The translations under genes and the position numbers were made by a program. Of a DNA stretch of 47,350 nucleotides, positions 22,976-31,801 are shown one piece after another (the stretch's first letter is position 1; the number at the start of each line of letters is the position of its first letter). The notes beneath the pieces were generated by a model that saw only the letters and a program-made list of their open reading frames with translations, was not told where the DNA came from and made no database searches. The stretch is taken from assembly GCA_017452945.1 (NCBI GenBank), contig JAFTLD010000049.1, positions 1-47,350 of the forward strand, in the 5' to 3' direction. Source of the stretch: Clostridia bacterium. Lineage in GTDB: Bacteria; Bacillota_A; Clostridia; Oscillospirales; CAG-272.

Positions 22976-25744
22976 ATGGCAACCCAAAAAAGGACTGCTT
23001 CGGACAGTGCAGTCCAAACAAAGAGTGCATCTAGCAAGAGTACGGCCAAAAAGAAAACGGCAAGCAAGAAAAAGGGCGGAACGAGTGTCAGCGCTGCACA
23101 GAGAAAAAAGAATCTTGAACGTGTAGCAAAGGCAAATAAGCGCAAGAATAAGATATCACAATTCGTACCGTTCGTGCTGTTTGCATTTGCATTGATATTG
23201 TTGGTACTGTTAGTGCTCAATCTGTTTGATAACGGCTTGGAAGGTGTCATAGGCGAATTCATTTGCCGCAATTTGCTGTTCGGTTTGTTTGGACATGCAT
23301 CGTACCTGTTCCCGGTGCTGCTTGTGATCTTTGGCATCTTCTGGTTCAAGACAGCCGATGGGGTCACCAAGGCTATCAAGGCGATCTTATCCGTGATGAT
23401 CGTTGCGTTTGTGGCAGCCATGGTACATATTATGATTTGCGGCACGGATATTGCCGATATGGATACCAACCTGGTCAAGCTGTTTACCGACAGTGCAAAT
23501 CTGGAGGCGGGCGGTCTTTTGGGCGGATATCTCGGCTGGGTGTTCTGCTGGGCGTTTGGTTGGGTGTCCTATCTCATTTTGCCCTTCTGTCTGATCATTC
23601 TGTTCTTTGTTCTTTTGGAGATCACTCCCGTACAGGTCTGGAATAAGTTCAAGGCTGCGAGTGCAAGGCGTGCCGAGCGTGCGCGTCTGGCAGCAGAGGA
23701 GTATGACGACGAGGACGATTACGAGGATGATTACGAGGACGAAGAACCGGAAGAGATTCCCGTGCCCGTCAAAAAGAATAAGAAAAAGGTGCAAAAGGAG
23801 CAGCCCGATGACGACGGCTATCGCGTTGATCCCGAAACGGGTGAGCTGATCGAGATAGGCAAAAAGCCTGCACGTAAGAGCAAGAAGGCCCGCAAGGCGC
23901 AAGAGGACGATGACGACGATATCGGATTTACACCGCTTAAGCTGACCGACGATGAGATCGCTCTGAAGGATGATGATTCGAAGATACAGAAGCCCGAGCA
24001 GGAGTTGGTTGCTGAGCCCAAGCCCGAGCCCGAACCCGAGCCCGAACCCGAGGAGGAGCCCATTGATCCCGGAGCTCCCATGGAGGAGATCGAGGTTGAT
24101 CTGGACGACGGATTCGAGCAGCCTGCTCCCCGTACCCACTCTCGCAAGGCAAAGAAGGCTGAGCCCGAGCCCGAGCCCGAGGAAGAGCCTGAGGATATGC
24201 TTGACGAGCTGCTGATGGATGAGGGCGATGCCCCTGGTTCCGAGCTTGCCGGGACTGAAGACGTGTACGTTTTCCCCACCACCGATATGCTGGCGGCAGG
24301 AAATGCTTCTTACCATACAAGCGAGGAAGAGGTCGCAGCCAATACCGAGGTGCTGCGCCAGACCTTGGAGGATTTCCACATCCGTGTCAAGGAGGTCACC
24401 TGCTCCACGGGTCCTACCGTTACGCGTTATGAGATCAAGCCCGAGGCGGGCGTGCGCGTGCGTGCCATTGCAAACCTTGTTGACGATATCGCGCTCGGAC
24501 TTGCAAAATCGGGCGTGCGTATCGAAGCACCCATTCCCGGTAAGGCTGCCGTCGGTATTGAGGTGCCTAACGATAAGCCCGCAACCGTTTATTTGCGCAA
24601 TCTTTTGGAAAGTCCCGAGTTTGTCAACCACAAGAGTAAGGTAGCCGTCTGCCTTGGCGCGGACGTTTCGGGTAAGCCCGTCGTATTTGATATCGAAAAA
24701 ATGCCCCACCTTCTGGTTGCGGGTGCAACCGGTATGGGTAAGTCGGTATGTATCAACTGCCTTGTCATGTCGCTGCTTTATAAGGCAAGACCCGATGAGG
24801 TCAAGCTGATCATGGTTGACCCCAAGAAGGTAGAATTTACCATGTACCGCGATATTCCGCATCTGTACTGTCCCATCGTCAGCGATCCCAAGAAGGCTGC
24901 AGGCGCTTTGGCCAGTGCGGTTGCCGAGATGGAACGCCGCTTCTCCTTGATCGAGGAGGTTGGTGTGCGTAACATTACCGGCTATAACGAGATCACCAAG
25001 GATGATCCCGAAAAGGAATATCTGCCCAGAATCGTCATCATCATCGACGAGCTCGCCGACTTGATGATGACTGCTCCCGACGACGTTGAAACCTGCATCT
25101 GCCGCCTTGCACAGAAGGCAAGAGCAGCGGGTATCCATATCATCATCGGTACGCAGCGTCCCTCCGTTGACGTTGTAACCGGTCTGATCAAGGCCAACAT
25201 TCCTTCCCGTATCGCATTTACCGTGTCCTCGCAGGTTGACTCGCGTACCATCATCGACGTGGGCGGCGCGGAAAAGCTCATCGGACGAGGCGATATGCTG
25301 TACGCCCCCGTTGGCTCCGCAAAGCCGCAGCGTGTACAGGGCGCGTTCGTTGCGGACGGAGAGGTTGAGCGCGTGGTCAATTTTGTCAAGACGCAGAACG
25401 GTGCTGCCAAGTATAACGATAGCTTCACCCAGCAGATCGAGGAAGAGGCAGGCAAGGTTGGCGCTTCGGGCAAGAAGGGCGGCGGTGCTGACGGTGACCT
25501 TGGCGGCGGTGACGGTGAAGACGAAAAGCTGTGGGAGGCTGTTGAGGTGGTCGTAACCGAAGGCAAGGCTTCCACGTCCATGCTGCAGCGTTACCTCAAG
25601 GTTGGCTACGGCAGAGCGGCAGGACTTTTGGACCGCATGGAGGAGCTTGGCTTTATTTCGGCACAGGATGGCAATAAGCCGCGCCGTGTGCTGGTCACCA
25701 AGCAGGATCTTGACGAGCTTCGCATGAACGGCAAGGCCGATTAA
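22976..25744 (+). CDS. ftsK: DNA translocase FtsK/SpoIIIE
   Basis: A 922-residue membrane-tethered ATPase that pumps chromosomal DNA through the division or sporulation septum. A Lys/Ser-rich N-terminus precedes four membrane segments (about 60-230). An acidic, Pro/Glu-rich linker of about 200 residues (including PEPEPEPEPE runs) follows. The motor has Walker A GATGMGKS and Walker B IIIIDELADLMM, with GTQRPSVDVVTGLIKANIPSRIAF downstream. The C-terminal winged-helix gamma domain (TSMLQRYLKVGYGRAAGLLDRMEELG) reads polar DNA sequences. It probably leads an operon with lgt (15 bases downstream) and the CPBP gene. Confidence 0.95.
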   Translation: MATQKRTASDSAVQTKSASSKSTAKKKTASKKKGGTSVSAAQRKKNLERVAKANKRKNKISQFVPFVLFAFALILLVLLVLNLFDNGLEGVIGEFICRNLLFGLFGHASYLFPVLLVIFGIFWFKTADGVTKAIKAILSVMIVAFVAAMVHIMICGTDIADMDTNLVKLFTDSANLEAGGLLGGYLGWVFCWAFGWVSYLILPFCLIILFFVLLEITPVQVWNKFKAASARRAERARLAAEEYDDEDDYEDDYEDEEPEEIPVPVKKNKKKVQKEQPDDDGYRVDPETGELIEIGKKPARKSKKARKAQEDDDDDIGFTPLKLTDDEIALKDDDSKIQKPEQELVAEPKPEPEPEPEPEEEPIDPGAPMEEIEVDLDDGFEQPAPRTHSRKAKKAEPEPEPEEEPEDMLDELLMDEGDAPGSELAGTEDVYVFPTTDMLAAGNASYHTSEEEVAANTEVLRQTLEDFHIRVKEVTCSTGPTVTRYEIKPEAGVRVRAIANLVDDIALGLAKSGVRIEAPIPGKAAVGIEVPNDKPATVYLRNLLESPEFVNHKSKVAVCLGADVSGKPVVFDIEKMPHLLVAGATGMGKSVCINCLVMSLLYKARPDEVKLIMVDPKKVEFTMYRDIPHLYCPIVSDPKKAAGALASAVAEMERRFSLIEEVGVRNITGYNEITKDDPEKEYLPRIVIIIDELADLMMTAPDDVETCICRLAQKARAAGIHIIIGTQRPSVDVVTGLIKANIPSRIAFTVSSQVDSRTIIDVGGAEKLIGRGDMLYAPVGSAKPQRVQGAFVADGEVERVVNFVKTQNGAAKYNDSFTQQIEEEAGKVGASGKKGGGADGDLGGGDGEDEKLWEAVEVVVTEGKASTSMLQRYLKVGYGRAAGLLDRMEELGFISAQDGNKPRRVLVTKQDLDELRMNGKAD

Positions 25745-25759
25745 TCCACGGAGGTATTT

Positions 25760-26635
25760 ATGTATCCGTATATTATCATTGATCTTGGCGAGAATTTCCG
25801 ACTGGGAATGTACGATATCTGTCTTATGGTCGGAATCTTGACTTGCCTTGTGTTGTACCGCGTGTTTGCGGACAAACAGAAATTCAAAGCAAAAATTCAG
25901 AACTTTGCGCTGTTCGTAGGGCTTTTCGCCATTGGCGGCGGCTACTACGCAGCAGCTCTTGTACAAACCTTTTATAACTGGAAAGCCGCACTCGGAGCAA
26001 ATCCCGATGCAAAATTCTGGGACTTCTGGGGCACGGGTGCCACCTTCTACGGTGGCCTTGTGGGCGGTGTACTGATTTTTTTGATCGGCTATTTCGGCAT
26101 TGGTGCCTTGCTGTTCAAAAAGCAGGAGAACATTCACCACTTTTTCCCCATTGCCAATATCGCAGGTGCGGTCATCCCCTTGGCACACGGCCTTGGCAGA
26201 ATCGGCTGTCTGATGGCGGGCTGCTGCCACGGCACGGTCTGTGCCGAAAAGCAATGGTACACGTTTACCTTTTACAATTTGTATACCGACGGCTCTGTCA
26301 AAGAATTTTATGCAGTGCCGGTGCAGCTGCTTGAGGCACTGTTCTTGTTTGCGCTCGCTGCCGTATTGCTGTGGCGCGTGATCAAGGACAAGCACTATAA
26401 TCTGTCCATTTATACCATTTGCTATGGCATCTGGAGATTCTTTGCCGAGTATCTGCGTGCGGATTCACGCGGAGAGGGCATTATCCCGTTCCTCTCTCCC
26501 TCGCAGCAAACCGCTCTTTTGCTCATTGCGGTGGGAATCGGTGTCATTTTTGCGGAAAAGTACGTCCGAAAATATACAGCCAAGGTTACGGCTGCCGAGC
26601 AAAGTCCCGAGCAGTCAACGGAGGAGTCCACATGA
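25760..26635 (+). CDS. lgt: Prolipoprotein diacylglyceryl transferase
   Basis: A 291-residue integral membrane enzyme that moves diacylglycerol from phosphatidylglycerol to the lipobox Cys, the first step in maturing the many lipoproteins of this window. Seven spans are likely. The signature HGLGRIGCLMAGCCHG is close to the canonical H-x-x-G-R-x-G-C...G-C-C, and FYGGLVGGVL supports the call. The protein is slightly longer than average because of a charged Glu/Ser-rich tail. Its TGA overlaps the ATG of the CPBP gene. Confidence 0.9.
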   Translation: MYPYIIIDLGENFRLGMYDICLMVGILTCLVLYRVFADKQKFKAKIQNFALFVGLFAIGGGYYAAALVQTFYNWKAALGANPDAKFWDFWGTGATFYGGLVGGVLIFLIGYFGIGALLFKKQENIHHFFPIANIAGAVIPLAHGLGRIGCLMAGCCHGTVCAEKQWYTFTFYNLYTDGSVKEFYAVPVQLLEALFLFALAAVLLWRVIKDKHYNLSIYTICYGIWRFFAEYLRADSRGEGIIPFLSPSQQTALLLIAVGIGVIFAEKYVRKYTAKVTAAEQSPEQSTEEST

Positions 26636-27498
26636 GCCATATGAGCAAGCAGAAGTTAAACCGTAGGACTTGCATCGTGATCCTGATCGTCTGCGTGGCT
26701 TTGGTCGGTGTGTATAAGCTGTTATTTGCAAACACGCTGGCGGACAGCGAGCTGATGAAATCGCTGATCTCAAACGACCTCTACCGCAAGCCCATTCTTG
26801 ATACGCTGGTCATGGACGGGCTTGGCAGTGTAGTGTTCGTGTGCATGAGCATATACATGGGCTATCGCGTGCTTGATCCTTTGCGAAAGCCTGTCGGAAA
26901 GTCGCTTTTGTTCCTTTTGCCCGCACTGGCAGTGGCTGTTAACAACTTTCCGCTGATCGGGCTCTTCACCGGCAATGCTTACGTGACCGATCCGATAGGC
27001 GGTGTGCTGATTCTGATCGCATACTGTATTGCCATTGGCATGTTTGAGGAATTTGCCTTCCGCGGACTGTTTTATCTCATGATCCTGGACGGCAGACGAA
27101 GCAGCACAAAGCAGATCTTTTGGACGACTGCCATCAGCAGCGCGGTGTTCGGCCTTGTGCACTTGGTCAATATCGCCATTGGCGCAAGCCCCGGAGCGAC
27201 GCTTTTGCAGGTAGGGTATTCCTTCCTGATCGGTGCTATGTGCTCGATCGTACTGCTCAAGACCGCCAACATCTGGTATTGTGTGCTGCTGCACACGGTA
27301 TATGACATTGGCGGCACGATCCTGTATCTGGGAGGCGGCAAGCGTTGGGATGCAGCCACGGTCATCATAACCGCTGTGCTTGGCGTTGCGGTTGCCGTAT
27401 TCATGCTGATCACGTTGCTGCGCGTAAAGCCTGAGGAGATCGAAAGGTTGTTTCCGGAAAAAAGTGTACCGGCGGAACAGACAGGAAAAAACGAATAA
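26632..27498 (+). CDS. CPBP family intramembrane metalloprotease
   Basis: A 288-residue protein with about eight spans of the CAAX protease/bacteriocin-processing (CPBP, ABI) family. Motif 1 is EEFAFRGLFYLM (EExxxR), motif 2 is SAVFGLVHLVNI (FxxxH), and HTVYDIGG matches motif 3. Bacterial members process or confer immunity to peptides; the substrate here is unknown. GGAGGAG lies five bases before the ATG, which overlaps the lgt stop, so translation is coupled to lgt. The stop codon lies inside the first copy of a 33-bp tandem repeat. Confidence 0.87.
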   Translation: MSHMSKQKLNRRTCIVILIVCVALVGVYKLLFANTLADSELMKSLISNDLYRKPILDTLVMDGLGSVVFVCMSIYMGYRVLDPLRKPVGKSLLFLLPALAVAVNNFPLIGLFTGNAYVTDPIGGVLILIAYCIAIGMFEEFAFRGLFYLMILDGRRSSTKQIFWTTAISSAVFGLVHLVNIAIGASPGATLLQVGYSFLIGAMCSIVLLKTANIWYCVLLHTVYDIGGTILYLGGGKRWDAATVIITAVLGVAVAVFMLITLLRVKPEEIERLFPEKSVPAEQTGKNE

Positions 27499-27562
27499 AA
27501 TCTCAACACAGGGTTAGAATAAAACGAATAAAATCTCAACACAGGGTTAGAATAAAACGAAT
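27488..27562. repeat. 33-bp tandem repeat at the end of the CPBP gene
   Basis: Two exact 33-bp units (27488-27520 and 27521-27553) and a 9-base partial third unit (27554-27562), each beginning AAAACGAATAAAATC. The first unit contains the CPBP stop codon. There are no spacers, so it is not a CRISPR array; replication slippage is likely. Confidence 0.9.
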
Positions 27563-27613
27563 CGGGCTGAGCCATTAGCTTTTTGAAAAGCTCTTGGCTC
27601 AGCCCGGTTTTTA
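27563..27613. terminator. Strong terminator between convergent genes
   Basis: A 12-bp stem (CGGGCTGAGCCA 27563-27574 with 27595-27606) encloses a second AGCTTTT/AAAAGCT stem (27577-27592). GGTTTTTATTT follows on the plus strand, so it ends the ftsK-lgt-CPBP transcript and may act both ways. Confidence 0.85.
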
Positions 27614-27645
27614 TTTGGGGAAGATGCAAGGTTGGTTTGTTACTT

Positions 27646-29010
27646 CTACGGTTGGTTTGGTTCTCTGGTCAGTTTCTTGGCCCAGGTAAAGCTGTTGCAT
27701 TTGATAGCCGCGGCTGCGCATTTGAAGATCTGGTCGCTGTTCAGGCAGAAAAGCACGACGGTGGGATCCCAATTGAACACAAACGCGCCCAGGAAGGACA
27801 CGGGCAGTACGATGCCCCAGATGCTGATCAGGTCGTTGATAAACACAAACTTGGAGTCACCGCCGCCGCGCACGATGCCGATGTTAACGGGCATCTGATA
27901 CGCTGTGCCCATACCCGTGATACACAGCACCAGCAAAAAGTTCCTGGCCATGGCGTAGGTCTCGGGGGTAAGGTCGTAGAATTTGAGAATAAACGAACGG
28001 ATGATGAATAGCGTCACACCGGTGATCAGGCTGATGCACAGAAAGATGACTTGAAAGGTCTTCACGTATTCGCGCAGTTTTTTCAAGTCACCCTGTCCCA
28101 CGGTTTTGCCCACGATGATAGCGGTGGCGGATGCTGCACCCACAGCCATGACCTTGAGCATCTGGAACAGCGTGCTGGCAATCGAGTTGGCGGCAATGGC
28201 GCTGTCGCTCATATTGCCGAGAATCACGTTTTGCAAGGCGACCGAGCTGCCGAAAATGAACGAAACCATGACGAAATACAGGCAATGCTTGAAATAATCG
28301 CGGAACAGAGAAAGATCGTTTTTCACGATATCCTCTTTTTTGACCTGTAAGCGTTTATCGATACAAATGTAATAAACCAGAATGATGCAAAGCTCCAGCG
28401 CGCGCGCAATGAGTGTGCCGATGGCTGCACCGCGCACGCCCATTTCGGGCGCACCGAGATTGCCTTCGATGAGCAGATAGTTGATCGAGCAGTTGGTAAG
28501 CAGCGCAATGGCTGAGACCACGGTGGAAATGCGCACGATCTCCACGGTGCGAAGCAGCGAGAGCAGCGTGGAGCTGATACCGAACAGCAGATAAGTCCAG
28601 CGCACGATCGAGAGGTACTGCACACCTTGCTCCACGATGGCCGCAGAGTCGGAGAAAAGTCCCACGATCTGATAGGGGAAAAGGCTGGTCAGTGCAAACA
28701 GCAGCACGCCTAAGAACGCGCCGGCAAAGAGCGCTGCCTTGCCAAGCTGCTTGATGGGTGCGGTGCGTCCCTGTCCCCAATATTGACTCCCCATGGTCAC
28801 CAGCGCGTCCCCGATGCCGATGGTGAGCTGCTGGAACAAAAATTGCAGGGAATTGACGGCCGCCACGCCGGATAGCGCAGTTTCGCTGTAGCCGCCGATC
28901 ATTAAATTATCCGCTAAGTTGACGCTGAGCACAATCGCGTTTTGCAGCACGATCATAAAAAACAGCCGCCAAAAGGTGCGGTAGAAATTTTTATCCTTTG
29001 TCAGAAGCAT
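27646..29010 (-). CDS. MATE family efflux transporter
   Basis: A 454-residue, 12-span membrane protein of the multidrug and toxin extrusion family, exporting cationic or other small compounds with a Na+ or H+ gradient. Family segments include LADNLMIGGYSETALSGVAAVNS, GSQYWGQGR near residue 75 and the equivalent IIVGKTVGQGD in the second half, with PVNIGIVRGGGDSKFVFINDLIS. A GGGGG-type ribosome site lies just before the ATG. It is monocistronic under the promoter at 29052-29080 and ends in TAG. Confidence 0.9.
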   Translation of the reverse strand: MLLTKDKNFYRTFWRLFFMIVLQNAIVLSVNLADNLMIGGYSETALSGVAAVNSLQFLFQQLTIGIGDALVTMGSQYWGQGRTAPIKQLGKAALFAGAFLGVLLFALTSLFPYQIVGLFSDSAAIVEQGVQYLSIVRWTYLLFGISSTLLSLLRTVEIVRISTVVSAIALLTNCSINYLLIEGNLGAPEMGVRGAAIGTLIARALELCIILVYYICIDKRLQVKKEDIVKNDLSLFRDYFKHCLYFVMVSFIFGSSVALQNVILGNMSDSAIAANSIASTLFQMLKVMAVGAASATAIIVGKTVGQGDLKKLREYVKTFQVIFLCISLITGVTLFIIRSFILKFYDLTPETYAMARNFLLVLCITGMGTAYQMPVNIGIVRGGGDSKFVFINDLISIWGIVLPVSFLGAFVFNWDPTVVLFCLNSDQIFKCAAAAIKCNSFTWAKKLTREPNQP

Positions 29011-29051
29011 ACTTTGCCCCCTTGATGGTCATTTTCGGAAAATCCGACATT

Positions 29052-29080
29052 ATTGTACCATATTTTTTAACTTTTGTAAA
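29052..29080 (-). promoter_or_regulatory. MATE gene promoter
   Basis: On the minus strand, TTTACA (29075-29080), 17 bases and TACAAT (29052-29057), sharing ATATGGTACAAT with the tcdA promoter. The stretch from here to 29274 is AT-rich and I see nothing else in it. Confidence 0.65.
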
Positions 29081-29274
29081 GTGAAACGCTTGGCAAGACT
29101 CAAAAATAAACAAAAGTTACAATATAAACAAAAACGAAAGTATCGGCTGCGTATAAGTGAAATATACTGCGTAGGAAGTACATAAAAAACAGATAAAATG
29201 GACGTTCGTTGTATCCACCGGTCTTTATAATCAAGCAAATCCTGCCAAAAACAGAATTATTTGTCGAAAAAGCC

Positions 29275-29303
29275 TTGCTTTTTGCAGATTCCTATGTTAC
29301 AAT
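29275..29303 (+). promoter_or_regulatory. Promoter of the zinc-ribbon/DUF2752/ATPase gene group
   Basis: TTGCTT (29275-29280), 17 bases and TACAAT (29298-29303), 35 bases before the zinc-ribbon gene. Confidence 0.55.
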
Positions 29304-29338
29304 AGTGACATATCTTTTTGAAATCGGAGGATGGATTT

Positions 29339-29830
29339 ATGAAGTGTTCGTACTGTGATACCGAACTGACAGAAAATGAACTGACTTGCCCGAATTGCGG
29401 CAAATCCGTTAACGAAAACGAAGCTCCCGTGGCTGAAGAGAATGAGAGTAACTCGGCAGAGGTCGTTGCTCAAGAGAATCCCGGCAAGAAGTTGGGCATT
29501 GTAGCTATGATCCTCGGCATTGCTTCCGTTGCGCTGTTTCTGATAGGATTTTTGGGTTGCTGCTGTACCTATGGAATCAGTATCCTGATAACCGGTGTTA
29601 TCGCACTGGCTGCGGCTGTTGTTGCATTGGTTCTGAGCATCAAGGCAAAATCCAAGTCCAAAGCAGCAGGTCAGAAGAATGCTTTTGCGATCGTAGGTCT
29701 CATTTGCTCTTTGTGTTCTATTGTGTTTGTCGTCGTTGTCAGCGTGGTTATTCTGGTACTTTTGCTGATTTACGGTGCTGCCATTTTTACGGAACTCGCA
29801 GCGTTGTTTGCTCTTGAGGGCATGTATTGA
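29339..29830 (+). CDS. Zinc-ribbon membrane protein, DUF4190-like
   Basis: A 163-residue protein with an N-terminal zinc ribbon (CSYC and CPNCG), an acidic linker, and three or four Val/Ala/Ile-rich membrane segments with the layout GKKLGIVAMILGIASVALFLIG ... NAFAIVGLICSLCSIVFVVVV. This resembles the DUF4190 family of small Firmicutes membrane proteins; function unknown. CGGAGG (25-30 of line 29301-29330) lies eight bases before the ATG. A stem-loop separates it from the DUF2752 gene. Confidence 0.7.
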   Translation: MKCSYCDTELTENELTCPNCGKSVNENEAPVAEENESNSAEVVAQENPGKKLGIVAMILGIASVALFLIGFLGCCCTYGISILITGVIALAAAVVALVLSIKAKSKSKAAGQKNAFAIVGLICSLCSIVFVVVVSVVILVLLLIYGAAIFTELAALFALEGMY

Positions 29831-29839
29831 TCAAACAGT

Positions 29840-29873
29840 AAAGAACACCTGACATGCGTGTCGGGTGTTCTTT
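29840..29873 (+). terminator. Stem-loop after the zinc-ribbon gene
   Basis: A 15-bp stem (AAAGAACACCTGACA 29840-29854 with 29859-29873, one G-U pair) with a four-base loop. Only three Ts follow, so termination may be partial. Confidence 0.6.
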
Positions 29874-29910
29874 GCGTATGAAGGCATTGATATTTTGTTT
29901 GGAGTCTGTC

Positions 29911-30378
29911 ATGAAATCGTTTTTCAAAAAAGACTATAAAAAGATCATCATTCTGAGTGCGGACGTTTTGTGCTTGGTGGCTGCATTGATCTGCAAGCCT
30001 CTTAGTGCATTGATGCTGTCTACGGAGAAAACATGCGCATGGACCGTCTGGGGCGGGCAATGCCTGACCTGCGGCGGGACGCATTTTGTTAATGATCTGC
30101 TCTCCTTCCGTATCGGGCAAGCATTTATGGACAATCAGCTTTTATTTATTGCAGCACTGTATTTGTTCGTCACTCTGCTTTTTTTGAATTTACTGTGGCT
30201 GTTTGAGCTTCCTTTTGCAAAAAAAGCACTTAGGGTGATGTATAATATCCCTGTATTGATTCTGTTTGCCGTGGGCACGCTTGCGTTTCTGATCTTGCGC
30301 AATTTGTATGCCTTTGAGAATTTGTTTGAAATTTTGAAAAAGATCGGCAACTTGTTGGTTGAAAGATTTCCTGCATAA
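29911..30378 (+). CDS. DUF2752 membrane protein
   Basis: A 155-residue protein with three or four membrane segments. The motif CAWTVWGGQCLTCGGTHFVNDLLSFRIGQAFMDN matches the DUF2752 pattern C...G..C..CG.T....L..G....A...N. Its role is unknown; members often sit beside zinc-ribbon membrane proteins, as here. The ATG at 29911 has TTGGAG upstream, and the longer frame would begin inside the hairpin. Confidence 0.75.
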   Translation: MKSFFKKDYKKIIILSADVLCLVAALICKPLSALMLSTEKTCAWTVWGGQCLTCGGTHFVNDLLSFRIGQAFMDNQLLFIAALYLFVTLLFLNLLWLFELPFAKKALRVMYNIPVLILFAVGTLAFLILRNLYAFENLFEILKKIGNLLVERFPA

Positions 30379-30454
30379 AATTTGTACGTTCAAGGATGGC
30401 GTGAAACGCCCTCTGTTTTTGACCGAGCAGAGCAGCAATACCACAGTACAAATT
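30379..30454 (+). promoter_or_regulatory. Structured leader ahead of the ATPase gene
   Basis: AATTTGTAC (30379-30387) pairs with GTACAAATT (30446-30454), closing a domain with two inner hairpins: GGCGT-GAA-ACGCC (30398-30410) and CTCTG...CAGAG (30411-30432). This is a three-way-junction layout 21 bases before the ATPase start. I match it to no known riboswitch class; it could be a cis-regulatory RNA or a processed terminator. Confidence 0.4.
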
Positions 30455-30475
30455 CTTTGATCGAAAGGAGAGCGT

Positions 30476-31222
30476 ATGTCAATCGGATATATCTGTGAGA
30501 TCGTGTTTGAAAACGAACTTCCCGCGCAGTCGTATCTGCACGCCTTGCCTGTGGTGCAGTATCTCAAAACGCAACCGCGCCTTTCGTTTGACACGGGTGT
30601 GACAATACTGGTTGGCGAGAATGGCACGGGAAAATCCACCTTGCTGGAGGCCATTGCGGTGGTGTGCGGATTTAATCCCGAGGGGGGCTCGCGCAATTTC
30701 AGATTTTCCACCAATGATACGCATTCTGCGCTGCACGAGAGCTTGCGCATCGTGCGCCGTGCCTATCCCAAGGACGGCTATTTTCTGCGCGCGGAAAGTC
30801 TTTACAACGTAGCCACCAATATAGAAGAGCTTGACAAGCAGCCCGCCTTTTCACCGCCGTTGGTGGAGCGCTACGGCGGCAGGTCGCTGCATCATCAGTC
30901 GCACGGAGAGAGCTTTCTCTCGCTTGTGCAGAATCGTTTGGGCGGCAACGGGCTTTATCTGTTTGACGAGCCGGAAGCCGCGCTCTCGCCCATGCGTCAG
31001 ATGACGCTGCTTGCCGAGATCGACCGCTTGGTAAAAACCAACTCGCAGCTGATCATCGCTACCCACTCGCCCATTCTTATGGCGTATCCGGGGGCGCAGA
31101 TTCTGGAGCTTTCGGAGCAGGGGATTCGCAAGGTGGACTACAAGCAAACCGAGCATTATCAGGTCACCAAGCGTTTTTTGGACAATCCCGAACGAATGCT
31201 GCGGTATTTGATGGAGGAATAA
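30476..31222 (+). CDS. AAA family ATPase (COG3910-type)
   Basis: A 248-residue soluble ATPase with an ABC-type nucleotide-binding fold. Walker A is VGENGTGKSTLLEAIA (about residues 45-60). The signature-like HHQSHGESFLSLVQNRL, Walker B GLYLFDEPEAALSP and switch IIATHSPILMAYPGA follow in order. There are no membrane segments. It belongs to the COG3910 group of predicted ATPases, for which I know no defined role. AAAGGAG lies upstream of the ATG. A structured leader precedes it and no partner gene follows on this strand, so it appears to act alone. Confidence 0.85.
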   Translation: MSIGYICEIVFENELPAQSYLHALPVVQYLKTQPRLSFDTGVTILVGENGTGKSTLLEAIAVVCGFNPEGGSRNFRFSTNDTHSALHESLRIVRRAYPKDGYFLRAESLYNVATNIEELDKQPAFSPPLVERYGGRSLHHQSHGESFLSLVQNRLGGNGLYLFDEPEAALSPMRQMTLLAEIDRLVKTNSQLIIATHSPILMAYPGAQILELSEQGIRKVDYKQTEHYQVTKRFLDNPERMLRYLMEE

Positions 31223-31268
31223 GAACAAAAATCAGCCCAAAGAAACCCAATCATAAGGAAGTTTACTT

Positions 31269-31307
31269 ATGGCGTCAAACTTTGTACCGCAGGAAACGAA
31301 GATTTAA
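31269..31307 (+). CDS. Possible 12-residue ORF ahead of a terminator
   Basis: ATG to TAA encodes MASNFVPQETKI, with AAGGAAG upstream; its stop codon overlaps the terminator stem. It could be a remnant of a longer gene or a short peptide gene. There is no downstream gene on this strand for it to control. Weak call. Confidence 0.2.
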   Translation: MASNFVPQETKI

Positions 31308-31338
31308 CCCCGACAGATTCTGTCGGGGTTGGTTTTGT
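31306..31338 (+). terminator. Terminator after the ATPase gene
   Basis: A 10-bp stem (AACCCCGACA 31306-31315 with 31321-31330), five-base loop, then GGTTTTGTT. Confidence 0.75.
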
Positions 31339-31358
31339 TCTGCTTGATAAATCGAATT

Positions 31359-31760
31359 TTACAATTCGATAGTTTTAGCATATTTTTCTAATATGTCATT
31401 AAGTTCCGCTTCGTTTTCATAAAAAACATCATCACACTGATTCAAAATTTCCTCTGAGTGTTCATCTTCTTTGTCTTTTAATACTAAATATGCGTTATAT
31501 GCTTTCCGAAGGTTGTTTTTGTGTGTTACAGGGAGAATGGTTTCTAAAACAGAGATCTCATGTTGTATATTCATAGTGTTTTCAACATTGGTAAAATATT
31601 GATCATGTCCACCGTTATTTATCTCGCTCTGATATGTCATCAGTTGTGCATAAGGGGATTCTGCCTTTTCTTTGGTCCATAATTCCCACATTTTATTCCA
31701 CTTGCATTGCTCTTCGGTTAATTCGACTTTCTTTTTCTTAAAGAAATCAAATAATCCCAT
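31359..31760 (-). CDS. DMP19-family (DUF4375) protein
   Basis: A 133-residue soluble protein. It begins MGLFDFFKKKKVELT, a short basic leader common to this group, and contains YQSEINNGGHDQYFTN, the DMP19/DUF4375 core (E.NNGG..Q.F.N). The rest is alpha-helical and acidic. Founding members are described as DNA-mimic or nucleic-acid-associated proteins, but function in clostridia is unknown. AAAGGAG precedes the ATG. Lower GC than its neighbours suggests horizontal acquisition. It lies beside a broken transposase. Confidence 0.75.
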   Translation of the reverse strand: MGLFDFFKKKKVELTEEQCKWNKMWELWTKEKAESPYAQLMTYQSEINNGGHDQYFTNVENTMNIQHEISVLETILPVTHKNNLRKAYNAYLVLKDKEDEHSEEILNQCDDVFYENEAELNDILEKYAKTIEL

Positions 31761-31801
31761 TCTATCGCTCCTTTGCTAAATTCTTATTTATCGCCGGTTT
31801 C

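Noticed and set aside
23387..26395. A 1002-codon minus-strand open frame across ftsK and lgt
   Set aside because: It is an antisense shadow of strongly biased codons in two clear genes, has no ribosome site, and its translation shows no coherent domain.
27488..27562. CRISPR-like direct repeats
   Set aside because: Units are directly adjacent with no spacers, and no cas gene is present.
29050..29238. A 62-codon minus-strand frame in the gap before the zinc-ribbon gene
   Set aside because: It overlaps the MATE promoter, lacks a ribosome site and has no protein-like composition.
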